Part shown: positions 11,096-21,732 of the stretch, piece after piece
How positions within the stretch are numbered: position 1 is the stretch's first letter
Layout: every line of letters begins with the position of its first letter
Source of the DNA: Telmatactis stephensoni
Taxonomy: Eukaryota; Cnidaria; Anthozoa; Actiniaria; Isophelliidae
NCBI GenBank assembly: GCA_029948255.1
Contig: JALIZF010001651.1
Location: 124,001 to 188,000, forward strand
DNA length: 64,000 nt
Direction: 5' to 3'
Translations under genes and position numbers: made by a program
Notes under the pieces: generated by a model
Database searches by the model: none
The model's input: the letters and a program-made list of their open reading frames with translations, nothing else
What the model was told of the DNA's origin: nothing

Positions 11096-12188
11096 TCAAA
11101 CTTTTTTCTGCAAAAGACTGAAAATGGCTTTTCTCTCTTCTAATTCTACATTAGCTCTAGCTTTTCTTTCCTCTGCTTCATCAGCATATTTTTGTCTTTG
11201 GAATTCTAATTCCATCTTTCTCAACTCCAGCTCCTTCTCCTTGATTTCTGCTTTTCGAGAGTACTTTTCACTGAGCATCTCTATAGCAGATGCCTTACTG
11301 GCACGTATTTTCTTCTTGGGTTCTGCAAATTATGAAATATTTTTCATTCTATTATTACTATTTGAATACTAACACTATGAGCATATAAGGTAGTAGCATT
11401 TATTTGGGAATTGCATTAGTTCATTTATTCAGTCAGTGAATAACAAACACTGGCTTACTTTTTGTTTTCTTTGAATGAGACTGTGTACTTCCACTATCAT
11501 CATCATCTTCTTCATCATCAAGATCATCATCATTCAGCTGGTCATCATCTTCATCAGATGAGGAGTTATCTTTGTTTTTCTCCTTCTTTCTCTCTGTAGT
11601 ATCAATCATATTATATTTACTGAGGCTGCTTGCTCTATTTCATTTATCTAAATAAACCAAACAAGAAAGGTAAAGATTAAATATCTTATGAAAATATTTT
11701 ACTCACTGGCCATGCCTGTAAGTGCTGCTGCACGCATTTCTTCTGCTCTTTCCCTATCAGCCTTCTCTTTCTGTGATTTCTTTTCCCTTTCCTTCTCCTT
11801 GATGTCTTTCATATCTCTTCGGTAAGTAGATATATCCTCTAACAGCTGTGATAGTTCCGTAAACTCTTCTTCAGTCCCAGATCTGAGGAAACAAGTTCAG
11901 TAGAAACTAAAAAGGATGTATTAAATCTTGTAGTTGTACTCAGTATATTTACCTCTTTAAAGCTTTAGCTTCATTCTCCTTATGTTTGTCTACGAGTCTG
12001 TCCATTCGTTCTCTACATCCCCTACCTTTGATTTCTATAGACTGATAAGGTTTTGTCCATGATGTAAATAGGTTGCTCAGTGTTTCAGCAATCTTTTCCC
12101 AATCGGTTGGTTTTTCTGGTGCATTTTGCACCACCTCTTTTGCAAGAGCTATATCATGTCTGACCTCTAGCCATCTAAAAGGCGGCAT
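11096..12188 (-). CDS. Harbinger Myb/SANT-like DNA-binding protein, spliced
   Basis: Four coding exons join in perfect phase: 12188-11953, 11882-11707, 11593-11459, 11322-11096 (774 nt, 257 residues, no stop). A non-coding first exon probably ends at the donor GTAAGT near 12463, with an acceptor near 12226. Residues 1-70 form a Myb/SANT-like domain (RHDIALAKEVV, DWEKIAETLSNLF, GRGCRERMDRLV), which in Harbinger elements binds the TIRs and brings the nuclease to the nucleus. It is followed by a Lys/Glu-rich helix, an acidic stretch (DDDLDDEEDDDD) and a C-terminal coiled coil (KEKELELRKMELEFQRQK). The gene is convergent with the nuclease gene. This copy appears intact, unlike the nuclease gene. 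Confidence 0.85.
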
Positions 12189-12573
12189 TAGTATAAGGTT
12201 TTAGCAAACAAGTTTATGAGAAAATCTGCAAAAAAAGCGAAGAGATTTATCATGACTGTAGTTCACTTTTGTGCCGCCATGTTGGATTTCTTGTTGTGAT
12301 AGTGTGTACACTACAAAAGTCAAAAAACATAAACATTAAAGCTTTTGCAAACGCTAACTTTACAGAAGTTTAAAGAATAAATGTTCCTCAATATTTTTAG
12401 AGTATTTAAACGTAGAGTAAAGGGGGTTTAAAATAGGAATTTGCTGAGGTAAACTACTTACCTGAAAACTCCGACTTCCACGTTCGAAACGCCAGAAAAA
12501 GACCTCAAACGCGACGTCTGAAGCGAGTCACGTGACTGGTAGCGGTTTCCGGTTTGAAGTTCATGGTAAAAAT

Positions 12574-12592
12574 CCTGGATCTAAATGTCTCT
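12574..12592 (-). repeat. Harbinger right TIR
   Basis: Perfect inverse of 8581-8599, followed by the target copy ATT at 12593-12595. Confidence 0.93.
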
Positions 12593-12787
12593 ATTCTTAG
12601 CTCTCAGCTTCCTCTGAAGATCGTCAACTTCTCGATTTTTCTCCTCTATAGCTTTTGCCTTCTCCTCTATTTCCTTCTTCTTCATTTCAAGATCTTCCTT
12701 GCACCTCCTTAGGGCTTCGTGACTTTCAAGCCTCTGGTCTTCGATCTGCTTCTTCCGCTTCATGAACTGCCCAACTTTAAACCTCAT

Positions 12788-13737
12788 TGTAACATTTCAG
12801 TCGGATGACAGTAAAATTGCAAGGAATTTGAACGAGTGTACAAAAAAATTGAGGTTGAAAATCAAAAAATCAAAAAGAACACGATCTTCCTCACATCTTC
12901 AAGTTTCAAAACAACATAGATCTATTTTTTTTAAAAAATGACATGGCGAAAATAAAACAAGGGTGAAAACAAGCCCTTTCTTAAAAAATTTGAATACCCA
13001 AAGAATCGTGCGAAAGCGACATCTCGAAAAAAAATTACATTTGTCAAACTCCCGCCATCTTTGACATGAAAACAAACAGCAACCAAAGCCGCTCATTTTC
13101 CCGCCATCCGATCTTCTGTACGAAGTCTACGAAAGCTGTACGGAGCTCCGAAAGATTCGCCGTTTTCAAATCGCCAAAAAGTCGTTATTTCGTTCCCAGT
13201 CTTCAATTTTGTATCACGTCCAATATGGCGTCTTGACACAGGAAACCCCGGTCTTTTTGAGCGCTCGCGTGCCCTACGTGATGCGTGGCAATGCCATCTT
13301 TATTACAGAATTTGACTTTAAATCACTTTGGTGAATATTGCAAATGCCCCTGTAAGTACTTTCTCTGCATTTCGTTCAGGCTAACGAATTTTTAGCTAGT
13401 CCATCAAGCCATTTGCAGCTGGTAGAAGACATTTATTTTACGCACTTTAACTTGTTCTCTAAAAGGGAACACAAAATATCCCTTGAAACAAAACATTTCG
13501 CACCTCCGTCCTCGGCCTATGATACCGACAACACTTTGCCGCGAATCATGTCCAGAAATAGGACACAGTAATTGTTTCTCATTGGATATTACAGCTTAAC
13601 TCAATCACGGCAGGGTATCACCTCACTTGTATAAAGAGGACTGATCTAGCGCTTTGAATCGAGATCCTCCTATGGTGTCTTACAGGAAGGACAAGTCTCT
13701 AAAAGACCTTTTGGTTAGAGCTAAATTACCTTCCACT
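12788..13737. other. 5' flank of the coiled-coil gene, no gene seen
   Basis: AT-rich DNA with several CCGCCAT/ATGGCGG motifs (about 13051, 13102, 13225) of the kind seen at TATA-less promoters. It may hold the promoter of the minus-strand coiled-coil gene. No coding frame, repeat ends or RNA gene were found. Confidence 0.4.
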
Positions 13738-15860
13738 TAATAATAATAATAATAATAATAATTTATTTGTAAAGCGCTTATACAAATCTGCTCTAAGCGC
13801 TGAAAATAATAATAAAATTGATAATAATAATTAGAACAGTAATAATTGCAAGGTACAGAAATTAATCATAGAAAGCTAACTTAAAAAGGTATGTCTTAAG
13901 TTCCCTTTTAAAAGACGTAAGACAGACAATGTTCCGAAGGTTTGTAGGAAGCGAATTCCATAGCATAGGTGCAGAAACCTGAAAAGAACGGTAACCATAG
14001 CTTTTTAAATTATAAGAAGACGATGTCAGTAGCATCTTATCAGCAGAACGAAGACATCTAGCAGGTTTGTATTTAGAAATTAAATTGCTTATATAGGACG
14101 GAGCTAACCCGTGCAAAGCTTTAAAGGTAAACAAAATAATCTTATAGTTTATACGATAATAAATTGGCAGCCAGTGAAGATTAAAAAGAACAGGAGTAAT
14201 GTGGTCATGTTTCTTTGATAAGGTGACGAGGCGAGCAGCAGAGTTCTGTACATATTGTAATTTGTCCAGTAGAGTCCTTGGGAGTCCATATAAAAGAGAG
14301 TTACAGTTATCAAGGCGCGAGGTTATGAAAGCATGGACAAGAGTTTCAGCAGTCTTCATTGAGATGAATTTACGTATACGGGCAATGTTACGTAGATGAT
14401 AAAATGACGTTTTACAGATATTATTTACATGAGGTACCATTGACATAGAAGAATCAAAAATAACACCAATGTTCCTTGCTTTAGATGAAGGATGAATCTG
14501 ATCATTGCCAAAATTAAGAACAGGATGTGACAATTGAGGATTAAATTTCGAGGATATCATAAGGAATTCGGTCTTGTCTTTATTGAGCTTAAGTTTATTT
14601 GCAGTCATCCAGACATTAACATCACTAAGGCAGCATTCAATTCTTTTCATAGCATCACTAAGAGACAAATCATCATTACAAGAGAAGGGCAAAAACATCT
14701 GAGTGTCATCTGCATACAAATGGAAAGACATGTTATGATGACGAAGGATATCACCAATAGGAGAAGTATACAATAAATACAAAAAAGGACCAAGGACGGA
14801 GCCTTGAGGTACACCACACTTTAAATCAAGGACTTTTGACGAACAACCATTAATTGAAACATATTGAGAACGATCGGTGAGATAGGATTCAAACCACTGT
14901 AACGCTTTACCACAAATACCAAACCTTGAATGCAGACGATTAAGAAGAATTGTATGGTCCACAGTGTCAAATGCAGCTGATAAATCAAGTAGGATTAAGG
15001 CAACACAAGAACGATTATCAATAGCACAAAGAATGTCATTTTGCACACGAATAAGCGCAGATTCACAGCTATGTAACTGTTTATACGCAGACTGTAAAGG
15101 TTCGTGAAGATTGTTTGAGGATAAATAGTCACATAGTTCATTAGCCACAACTTTACCAATTAACTTTGACACAGACTTGAGATTAGACACAGGACGATAA
15201 TTTTTAAGAATTTCATGATCCAAAGATGACTTTTTTAGAAGAGGCTTCAAAACACCATTTTTTAACGCAGCAGGAACACATCCAGAGTCAAGTGACAAAT
15301 TTACAATTTTACATATAACTGGCATAAGAGTATCAGAAGTATTTTGAATGAGGCCAGCTGGAAGTGGATCAAGTTCACAGGACTTTGAAAGTAGTTTGTT
15401 GGAGATCTTTGATAAATAATCCAGAGTGACAGGAGTGAAATGTTCCAGCTTAGAATCAGATGAACTTGTATCAAACATTGAAAACGACTTAGATGGCAAA
15501 TTTGCTGAGTCAGGAAAACAGAGTCTAATATTAGTTATTTTGTCATTAAAAAATTGAACAAAACGATTTGCAAGATCTTGTGAAGACGAAGAGGATGGCA
15601 GCTTCTTATCAGGTGTTTTATGAAGTAGTCGATCAATAGAACGGAACAAAGCATGGCAGTCAGAACCGGCATCAGTAATCAAGTTGGAATAAAAGTTCAT
15701 TTTTGCTTCAAAAATAAGTTTTTTCACATAATTACATTGATCGACAAATAATTGACGATCAACAGTCAGATAAGATTTACGCCAGCGTCTTTCAAGACTC
15801 CGTCTTTTTCTTTTATTTACTTTGATGACGTCATTGAACCAAGGAGCTTTCGGACGTTAG
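13738..15860 (-). mobile_element. L2-like non-LTR retrotransposon, 5'-truncated
   Basis: A long minus-strand reverse-transcriptase frame ends at 13862 and is followed by a short 3' UTR and an (ATT)n tail at 13738-13762, the tail type of L2/CR1-like LINEs. Endonuclease is absent: the copy begins at about 15859 in the linker before RT, as expected from incomplete reverse transcription. Confidence 0.87.
13862..15859 (-). CDS. LINE reverse transcriptase (L2/CR1-like), N-terminus missing
   Basis: Open without a stop for about 666 codons, from [15 protein letters not shown] near 15855 to LAFYD. RT motifs occur in order: [54 protein letters not shown], the catalytic YADDTQ, and [10 protein letters not shown]. 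The C-terminal region has [10 protein letters not shown] and HWLPIYYRI, usual for this clade. The protein would nick target DNA and reverse-transcribe the element, but its apurinic-type endonuclease half is missing, so it cannot act alone. The lack of internal stops suggests a fairly recent insertion. A weaker relative is at 36872-37885. Confidence 0.88.
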
Positions 15861-16255
15861 AATTAACCAGCTCTTTTGAAAACGGCGAATGTAGAATGTG
15901 AAGGCAGTGCCATTTTATTTAACATGTATGTGTTGCAGTGATTCTGACAATAAAAAATAAAATAAAAGAGATTAATGATTATGATGATTGTTACAATTAG
16001 TATAGTGATAATATGAGTTTTGAAGTTCCATTTGGGATTAATTTGCATGTCTAGTGTGTTCTTCAAAGAGTTGAAATTGCACCAGACAGTACTCGGTTGA
16101 ATGCAATTTTATTTATTTCTTTGAAAAACACACATACTCATGCAAATTATTCCAAAATGGTTGCTGATGCTGGCTAATATGAAGAAAAAAGTCAGTATTT
16201 GAACTGTTTTCACCTCAAAATAAAAGAAAAATACTGTGTGCATTTTAATATTTAC
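15861..16255. other. Downstream flank of the minus gene, nothing definite
   Basis: AT-rich; could hold a further 3' exon of the minus-strand gene that ends in the record at 16256, but no frame with clear acceptor was found. Confidence 0.35.
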
Positions 16256-18547
16256 CTTTTTTTCAAGTAACGTCCCATGTACTGGAAGGAAACTTTCTAG
16301 TATTGTTTCCATAAACATCTTCTCAGATTCAGCAATTACAAAGTTTAAACTTTTTACCACTGGGCTTCCAATGAAGACTGTTGTAATCTTCTCTGTAGCA
16401 TTTGTGAGTGTTGAACCTGCAAAAGATTGAAAGAAGATTATATATACATAATGATCCAATAAAGTTAAGCCTCAATTAGATCTAATAAAGGCACCTTTCT
16501 CCATAACAGAACATGTAAAAATATTTCAAAAAATTACATTACAATCTGATATACTGCAATGGAGCCAAACATAACCTGTTCATTACACCTCAAAGTTGTG
16601 GGCAGACAGATAATTACATGAATGATCAATGAGCACTGGGGCAGATCCAGAAATTTTGAAAGAGGGGAGCATATATATAGATTCTGTCTCTGTCTGAATA
16701 ATTCAGATCATATTAATATGTACTTCATGTGTGCAATTTTCCTAAAGGGGGAGCGGCACCAGCACCCTGGCACCTCCCAGGTTGAGAATCATGCCAAGAT
16801 CATGCCAAGATCATGCCAAGACAAGATTTTGATAAGAAGCTCAACCTGGGCTCCCTTGGATCTGCCCCTGGATATGATATTTGCTTTTGCATCAGTTAAT
16901 CTACAGCAAATCTTGGAAAGGTTGTCCACCTGAAATAGACATTTCCCATACAGTTTATACAATTATGTAGGAAATGTCTGCTTCATGTGGACAACCTTTC
17001 CAAGATCTGCTGTACATGTATGATATTAAACTGGATTTTAGTAATAACTAAAAGAAAAAAAAGAGGAGGACGTAGTTTCCACTCCTCTCTGCAGGCTTAT
17101 AGAGAATAACTGTCAGTGATCCCAGAAGGATTGCATGTGGGGGAGACTAGTATAAACCAAATGTACAATGCTGTACACTGTTCAAAAATGTTCAATGTGT
17201 TACTGTATGTACCTGGCTTGATTTTCGTGTTCGGGAAGACAGCATATAGTGTTTCTGTAACTCCATCTGGAGTGCAATCTTCCATTCATTCATTTCCTTC
17301 TTTCTTCTGACTAATATTATGTAATCTTTTATCTTGTTTCTGGTGTTGATGCTAGTTACACCTCTTAAAATGGTTGACACTTGGTTATCAGTCCAATTGC
17401 TCTGTTACAGTACGAATCCTAAAACCATGGGCAGTCAGTAATATTTCTTATTCCTAATTTCAACATAAAGCACATGTGAAATAGTAAACAATTACAGAAA
17501 TATACCAAATATAATTGAAGTACGAAAGAGATATTTCTAGCCCATAGATAAAGTAGAGCCTGTACTGACAAATTCAGAAATATTTCTGACTGCCTGTGGT
17601 TTTAGGATTCACAGTCTGCAAGGGGTATGTTTGTATTGTAAATGCCTATTTTATTGGGATGGAAAGCACATTTTTGTTTGGTTAAATTCACATAGGACCT
17701 CTGAAATGGAGGATACTAAAAAACGAGATTTAAAAACATTTAGACACATCTACCACCAACAGTATACTAAATGTGTAAAGAACTATTACCTCTACATCTT
17801 CAAGTATAACCAAATCGGCCCCAGTAAACTTCAAGTTTTCAAATGTTGAAGACGAAATCTTCCAGTCACTCGCAACTCTAGCTGAATAGGACAACTCACT
17901 CTTGCTGTCAACTGATCCAAAAGCTGTATTATCTAAAAGGTTTAACATACAAATATAAACAACTAGTTATAAATATTCAGTAGTCTATGTTCTTATGTTT
18001 TTCATAAAACAATTAGAGCTTAGAACTGATCTGTATTTATGCTTTGCAAATAAACATCATGTTGTAAACTATACAAAACATTACTAATTAGTTCATTCAA
18101 CAACATATTAATTACCAGTAGTGGACTCGCTCGCCAGGCAACGCTGTACAAATGACCTGAAGCTGTCTGGAACTTTTTTACCCTTTGCCTTTACATCTTT
18201 TGAAAAGACTTTCAAGTTTTTCAGAGAACTCCATAATGGGAACCTAGTTTGTACAAATAATAATTGAGAAAATATTGTGAAATCTATTCATTGGCATGTA
18301 AAGCTAGTTAGTAGGCATAAAATAACACCATTAAAAACAGTCTGACTTTTAATGCTGTATGTAAAATGCACACATTTTATAAAATAATGTAATATGCATA
18401 ATTATAATGCATAATAAATTTATATTACAGTATACAATTTGTTATTGTATCAGGCAATAAAGAGACCCTGCTGAAGTAATTCACACGTTTTGGGGTTATA
18501 AGCTTCAAAAAAGAAAACTTAAGCAATTCTTCTTGATCGTCCGCCAT
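16256..18547 (-). CDS. Unrecognised spliced gene, at least six exons
   Basis: Exons join in phase: 18547-18429 (starts MADDQEELLKFSF), 18243-18116, 17932-17790, 17401-17213, probably 16929 to about 16869, and 16416-16256. The first four give 193 residues without a stop, and every junction has GT/AG. Recognisable bits are LKNLKVFSKDVKAKGKKVP, SNWTDNQVSTILRG (resembling the start of a SANT-like helix), KIKDYIILVRRKKEMNEW and VFIGSPVVKSLNFVIAESEK. No signal peptide or membrane segment is visible. The fifth exon loses its donor where a MITE sits (16636-16870). The sixth, which ends at donor GTAAAT, needs one base carried over. The 3' end is not located. It shares a 79-bp head-to-head promoter with the plus-strand exon at 18627. 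I do not recognise the family; a host gene or a transposon accessory gene are both possible. Confidence 0.6.
16636..16870. repeat. MITE with CTGGGGCAGATCC ends
   Basis: Left CTGGGGCAGATCC (16636-16648) and right GGATCTGCCCCTG (16858-16870) are inverted repeats with one mismatch. Inside is an 11-bp unit (ATCATGCCAAG) repeated about three times at 16789-16822. No clear target duplication. Confidence 0.65.
16904..17012. repeat. Inverted duplication of an exon-intron border
   Basis: CAGCAAATCTTGGAAAGG onward (16904-16946) and its inverse (16970-17012) match at about 39 of 43 positions, separated by 23 bp. The left arm contains the acceptor and first codons of the probable fifth exon of the minus gene, so a transcript could fold into a strong hairpin across that splice site. 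Confidence 0.7.
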
Positions 18548-18626
18548 TTTATTGAGCCTTCCATGTACATGTTTAAACCGTTACTTTAGATCCCAGACGC
18601 TAGAAACATGGCCGTGTGCATTCAAA
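18548..18626. promoter_or_regulatory. Bidirectional promoter between divergent start codons
   Basis: Only 79 bp separate the minus ATG (18547-18545) and the plus ATG (18627-18629). Both start codons sit in ATGGCGG-type contexts, as in YY1-like initiators. No TATA box is seen. Confidence 0.45.
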
Positions 18627-18776
18627 ATGGCGGAAATTATTGAGAACATCAGTTTTGACTCTTTGACTGTGAATGGGGTGGCGAATTTCAAACAAATTGC
18701 GAACATTTTGGCCTTAACTGCTAGATTTTTGGTAGTATTTTGTGAATCTGTCTGGAATGGACGTATACGATGTAAT
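18627..18776 (+). CDS. First exon of an unrecognised divergent gene
   Basis: ATG in a good context (AAAATGGCGG), 50 open codons (MAEIIENISFDSLTVNG, then FKQIANILALTARFLVVFCE) and a consensus donor GTAAGT at 18777, phase 0. An upstream ATG at 18608 is in another frame with a quick stop. The hydrophobic middle (ILALTARFLVVF) might be a membrane segment but is short. No second exon could be identified before the Helentron-like element at 19600. The frame could instead be chance coding in a transposon end, because AATGGGGTGGCGAA inside it recurs inverted at 18940-18953. Confidence 0.4.
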
Positions 18777-18953
18777 GTAAGTCATTTACATGAAATACTT
18801 TATCCAAATTCTCAGTTCTCCGTAAAAATCCACAAAAATCTTTTTAGATAGCTGTCCTATCAATGCATTCCAAACAGAAACGTATCTATCAATTATTCCA
18901 CTTCCTCAAAAGATCAACTACTGCTTTTGGGATTGTAATTTCGCCACCCCATT
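18672..18953. repeat. Inverted 14-mers AATGGGGTGGCGAA
   Basis: Positions 18672-18685 and the inverse at 18940-18953. They could be ends of a small DNA element, but no target duplication was found. Confidence 0.3.
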
Positions 18954-19599
18954 TGAGCTTGAAATTGATCAAATGTAAAGTCACGTGGCTGGTCACGTGA
19001 TGGATATTTCACCAATGTGTATCAAAAATTATATTCCGATAATAGATTACTACGTTGCTACGCAATATCAAGTCAATCGGTTTAATATTGAAAATTCTAT
19101 AATTTTTTAAATAATTTTTCCATATTTCAGAAAAAAACTATGCCTTAACACGCTTGAGTACTTTCTTTTTTACATTTTTGTAGTTTCGGTTTGTTTTCTA
19201 CTAGAATTGTATACTGTGCAACATGAACGACGCTTAAGGGGAAAAGCTCCTAATGATAAATCGGTGAGATTGGAAATATGTCTTTCATGGCTTATCAACT
19301 TGAGGTAATTCCGTAGTTTTGCAGTGCGCATCTCTACTGCGCATTTTGATTTGTTCGATTGTAAAAGATATATATTTGACTTAAAATGATGCAAGCTTTA
19401 GTCTTATGAAGTGTTTAACAATAGACACCCTCTAAGAGGCGTTTTTATGGTTACTCGCCTTAGTCCTCTTCGGTCACAGGCTGTGTACGACTTCTTGTAC
19501 ACTTCGGCCGGTGTGTCGTAGCGCGGAAACGAGCACGGGCACCTATTCTTTTATTTTTGCAAATCAACGGCAACAAGGTTCTCTATCGTATATATAATT
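18954..19599. other. Intergenic, nothing recognised
   Basis: AT-rich, no coding frame or repeat ends that I could support. A GC-richer stretch with short inverted words lies at 19420-19530. Confidence 0.4.
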
Positions 19600-21215
19600 A
19601 CTCGGGCTACCTGTGGTAGCTCGAGTCTAGGTTTACCTTTTCGGTCTATCAATCTATCTATATATCTATCTATCAACGTCGCAAATCGGCAAATTACCCA
19701 GAAGCCTTTGGGGTACACTGTTGACCACGAGGCTTCCTGTGGTCGCGAGAGATTGAGAACAAAATGGCGGACGCTATCAATCAGAATTTTTCGAACTATT
19801 GGCTTTTAATCTTAAGATACTTTGCTTTAATCGTTAATATCGAATTCTCGAATTTAGTGATGACCTTCTTACCAGCTGTTGTAATCAACTTATAATGTAT
19901 TGATCGTCCAAGAACACAAGACAGATCGATTTGTGGCAGCGAACTTCACTTCAGTGAGGACAGACATGTAAGACATGGAGATATTGTCTTTAATAGATCA
20001 GTAGTTTGTTTTAATTAATAATATTTCATAATATTTGCTTACACGGTGTCTACAGTCATGCTCTTCGTGAGAGCCGTGTTAAAAACGAACTAAATTAACT
20101 AACAATATATCTACAATGTTTATCAGTTAACTAGAAAGACTGAGGAGATTCTTGCCTTTGCGTGGTGACAATAATTAAGCCAGGAAACAGGAATTAATAA
20201 ATGGTGCAAAATTACACCAAATAAACAATGGAAAACAAATGATTTTTTTATTAACTTATAAATATTTAGTGCAATCTGTATTTTGTACAATGCCATGATT
20301 ATATTGAATGCACTTTATTGTCAATCATGCTCAATGTTAGCAGATACGAATATAGTGATGGATAATCATGGAAATGATAGTAATGTTTATGAGACCTTAT
20401 ATTAGCAACAATTGAAGAATAATTTTAGAATGTACAAAATGATATTTTCAATCAATGAAAAGTGATACTCAACCACAAATTTGTACAAGCTTTGTGCAAC
20501 CATGCTCACAGAAAGAAGACAAAATGGATTGAATTGAAGATATTATACTGTATGTAGTAGTATCAGATTGATGTGCACGGAGGAGCTATATATGGTATCG
20601 GTACTGAGCATATATTGTATGACATTACACTTCTTCAAATAAAGCGCGCATCAGCAACTGACTACTGCTATAATCATTGATCTGCTCCATATTAAAAACA
20701 TGGTAATACATGTATTGAAAAGTTGTGTTAAGAAACTGAAATGATTTCATAGAAAGGTAACTGTGGTACTTCTAGAATCTACCAATGTGACAACAGCAAT
20801 ATCAAAATCATTTTTAACTTGGACATCGAAACAGTCTGCCACAGTTTGTAAGTTTTGTTTCCATAAATCAAAGTAAAAAAGTACAGAATAGAAATTTAAA
20901 TTGTCTGAGCTATAATGTATTATCTATAGATCATATTGGATCATTTGGTAGGCATTTACAAAATAAAGCAGACTGTATACTGTATATGTCTGGCGTGATA
21001 AAAAGACCAGCAGTATATTAATAACCACCATGATGTGGTACAATTATGTACAAACTACTTTCTCCCCAATATAATTTGTGTTCTACTCTTGTCATGCATT
21101 TTTGCAATCAAAAGACACTGACAAGTCAAACTGGTTTCCATCAACTTCTGTTCTCCATTTCTCCCCGAGTACTATACACAGGTGTAGCCTGAGTGAACGC
21201 CTATTAGGCGTCTAG
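19600..21215 (+). mobile_element. Non-autonomous Helitron/Helentron-like element, copy 1
   Basis: 1616 bp, nearly base-for-base the same as 41028-42682. The 5' end ACTCGGGCTAC is repeated inverted just before the 3' end (GTAGCCTGAGT, one change). The 3' end is a hairpin (ACGCC-TATTA-GGCGT) followed directly by CTAG and a T. The insertion lies between T residues and has no target duplication. These are hallmarks of Helentron-type rolling-circle elements. The 5' end also folds (ACTCGGGCTACC/GGTAGCTCGAGT). No Rep/helicase gene is inside, so it would need a partner. An AAAATGGCGGACG motif at about 19763 is kept in both copies. Confidence 0.62.
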
Positions 21216-21415
21216 TTATAGTCAAGATTCCATGTCAAGGTTTTAGATTTTTCCAAAACGTGCGGTCGAGAGGTGCTTTCACGCTGCTTCAAGGGCACGT
21301 ACTATTAACCAATTTTACCTTCTTTCTTGTAGCAAACGCATTTTTACAACAATTCATTGTATCATAATGCTAGGCTATTGCTCAAAGAGAGAAAAATGAG
21401 TTCATATTAGTCAGC
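21216..21415. other. Intergenic spacer after copy 1
   Basis: No feature recognised. Confidence 0.4.
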
Positions 21416-21732
21416 TACAATCACGGACAAAAATCCTTGAGACAGTTATGAAATCCATACATTTCAGCTGTTACTTGATTAGGTCGCCTCTTCCTTACAA
21501 GTTATACTTTTTTGCCTACACAACTGTTATTCTTTCGTTATGATTGGTAACTAGAATTTGCGTTCATCATGACAACGAGTGAAAAATTTAGTACAGACAC
21601 TGAAATTTACGTAAACGCTCGATAACAGGCTTATCGTTTATATACAATCACGGACAAAAATCCTTGAGACAGTTATGAAATCCATACATTTCAGCTGTTA
21701 CTTGATTAGTTCGCCTCTTCCTTACAAGTTAT
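21416..21732. repeat. 90-bp direct repeat pair
   Basis: 21416-21505 and 21643-21732 start TACAATCACGGACAAAAATC and differ at one base, with 137 bp between. Not bounded by TG/CA, so not an obvious LTR pair. Confidence 0.85.

Larger units (their letters stand above)
8581..12592. mobile_element. Complete PIF/Harbinger DNA transposon
   Basis: A 4012-bp element with perfect 19-bp terminal inverted repeats (AGAGACATTTAGATCCAGG). A second matching block, ACTTCAAACCGG, lies about 35-50 bp in from each end. The flanks are a 3-bp direct repeat ATT (8578-8580 and 12593-12595), the target duplication length of this superfamily. It carries the two genes known for Harbinger elements, a DDE nuclease on the plus strand and a Myb/SANT protein on the minus strand, arranged convergently. 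Three short MITEs sit between the genes. It disrupts a coiled-coil coding exon. Confidence 0.92.
8551..12787 (-). pseudogene. Coiled-coil gene exon split by Harbinger insertion
   Basis: From the ATG at 12787 a minus-strand frame encodes 65 residues rich in Lys/Glu/Arg with heptads (EDLEMKKKEIEEKAKAIEEK), a coiled coil. It runs into the transposon TIR at 12592 and stops there. If the transposon and one ATT target copy are removed, the frame continues at 8577-8551 with IQLQRLDNK and ends exactly at a splice donor GTAAGG. That gives a 74-codon exon with a phase-0 end. Its next exon may be in the broken gene at 8310-6155 on the same strand, but I found no acceptor in matching phase. The protein is unknown. 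Confidence 0.62.

Noticed and set aside
18552..18626. Upst-ream extension of the 18627 frame to 18552
   Set aside because: It starts at TTG, and the ATG at 18627 has the better context; the extension overlaps the shared promoter.
21416..21732. Pair of LTRs of a tiny retroelement
   Set aside because: No TG/CA ends, primer site, polypurine tract or target duplication.
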